Made by a program: the position numbers and the translations under genes. A stretch of 64,000 nt of DNA, taken from the NCBI GenBank assembly GCA_019058445.1, contig JAHPZA010000006.1, forward strand, positions 496,001 through 560,000, read 5' to 3'. This stretch comes from Promethearchaeota archaeon. Lineage in GTDB: Archaea > Asgardarchaeota > Lokiarchaeia > Sigyniarchaeales > SOKP01. Each line of letters opens with the position of its first letter. The first letter of the stretch is position 1. The notes below the pieces were generated by a model. The model was not told the origin of the DNA. It searched no databases and saw only the letters and a program-made list of their open reading frames with translations. Shown here one piece after another: positions 63,278 to 64,000 of the stretch.

Positions 63278-64000
63278 ATGGGTGAAATCAATACTCAAAA
63301 AGTTTCTAAGGGAATGAGAGTTGCTTTTGCAAATGGAGATATAGGAGATACTGTTGCTCAATTTACTTTCCAATTTTTAATTTTTACTTTTTATTTTACA
63401 GTTGTAAGGCTACCTGTTTTGCTGGTTACTTTAGCATTTGTGTTTTGGAGTATTTGGAATGCAATTAACGATCCTATGATAGGATATCTCTCCGATCGAA
63501 CAAAAAGCAGATGGGGACGTAGAGTTCCATGGATGATGGGAGCGACTATTCCATTAGCGATTGTAATGATAATGTTATTTACTCCACCAATCGGTTTAAA
63601 CTCAGATTTAGTGAATTTTTTTTATTTATTGATAATCCTTATTATTTACGACACCGTATTTACTTCATTTAATTTAAATTATAACGCACTTTTTTCAGAG
63701 ATGTTTGTTGAAATGGAAGATCGGAGTAAAACAGGAGAAATACGCATAACTCTTACCATGATAGCAACAATACTGGCTTTTGTCCTGCCCACAATCATTA
63801 TAGAAGACTTGACAAATAGATACAATCGTCCTGAAACGTTAACTCAATACCAAATTACTGGAATCGTTGCTGCATGTATAATTCTCATTTCATATTTCAT
63901 TATACTGAAATGGGGCGTTCGCGAACCTAAAGAATTCTCAAAAGATGCTGAGACCGCATTATCTTTTACAAACACTGTGAAAGCTTCTTTTAAAAATAAG
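63278..64000 (+). CDS. GPH-type MFS sugar symporter, second copy (3' end outside window)
   Basis: The ATG at 63278 opens a frame running off the window at 64000, giving 241 residues. It begins M-G-E-I-N-T-Q-K-V-S-K-G-M-R-V and has I-N-D-P-M-I-G-Y-L-S-D-R-T and G-R-R-V-P-W. It is highly similar along its visible length to the transporter just upstream (for example both have K-W-G-V-R-E-P-K-E-F), so the pair arose by tandem duplication. The substrate may differ between the copies. Confidence 0.9.
   Translation, partial: MGEINTQKVSKGMRVAFANGDIGDTVAQFTFQFLIFTFYFTVVRLPVLLVTLAFVFWSIWNAINDPMIGYLSDRTKSRWGRRVPWMMGATIPLAIVMIMLFTPPIGLNSDLVNFFYLLIILIIYDTVFTSFNLNYNALFSEMFVEMEDRSKTGEIRITLTMIATILAFVLPTIIIEDLTNRYNRPETLTQYQITGIVAACIILISYFIILKWGVREPKEFSKDAETALSFTNTVKASFKNK

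Noticed and set aside
1..64000. CRISPR arrays
   Set aside because: No regularly spaced identical repeats with unique spacers were seen; the only tandem repeats are coding TPR units.

Overview
The window is AT-rich (roughly 30% GC by eye) and archaeal: it carries archaeal DnaG primase, aIF6, ribosomal proteins eL20/LX, eL31, eL39 and eS19, PDCD5, RNase P Rpp21, Nep1, prefoldin alpha, SecE/Sec61-gamma and FtsY. A selenocysteine codon in a peroxiredoxin-like gene, a Get3-like ATPase, two membrane genes with possible longin/roadblock-like tails and many lineage-specific membrane proteins point to an Asgard archaeon, most likely of the Lokiarchaeia type. That placement is inference from gene content; no rRNA gene is present.

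Layout. 1-7.3 kb: a truncated probable selenoprotein (in-frame TGA at 165-167), a Get3/ArsA-type ATPase, a GPH-family transporter, an M28 peptidase with a PKD domain, DnaG and an OsmC-like protein. 7.3-13.1 kb: the core information-processing block, with secE, ftsY, pfdA, LX, aIF6, eL31 (with a long acidic N-terminal extension), eL39, PDCD5 and eS19 on the minus strand and, divergently, yhbY, rnp4 and nep1 on the plus strand. 13.1-22 kb: tRNA-Gly(UCC) with a T-arm intron, a spacer with two related hairpins, a radical SAM protein, a DUF362 protein, a CheR-type methyltransferase, two membrane/cytosolic-domain paralogues, a PAP2 phosphatase, and a tRNA-Phe(GAA) that appears to hold three introns, directly abutting a convergent LAGLIDADG endonuclease-like gene.

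22-51 kb is an accessory region resembling a defence island: a HEPN-like plus TPR protein, a HerA-type ATPase, a Gabija-like gajA-gajB pair, a second UvrD-type helicase, an AlbA_2/Schlafen-type protein, an IS element with inverted repeats that truncates a neighbouring gene, a membrane-anchored DCD-like protein lacking the catalytic glutamate, several small membrane proteins, a PAS-PAS histidine kinase, a Dph6-type ligase, and a TPR-SIR2-TPR protein. Decayed gene fragments are scattered between these genes.

51-64 kb is metabolic: an ATC-hydrolase-family protein and cupin flanked by a 57-bp direct repeat, a GH4 glycosidase, an HdrB/GlpC-like Fe-S protein next to an acyl-CoA dehydrogenase, a large PPC-domain surface protein, an IolG-type dehydrogenase and two tandem GPH sugar transporters (the last cut by the window edge). 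GH4, IolG and the transporters suggest uptake and oxidation of glycosides or polyols; the Fe-S protein and acyl-CoA dehydrogenase suggest electron transfer from acyl-CoA oxidation.
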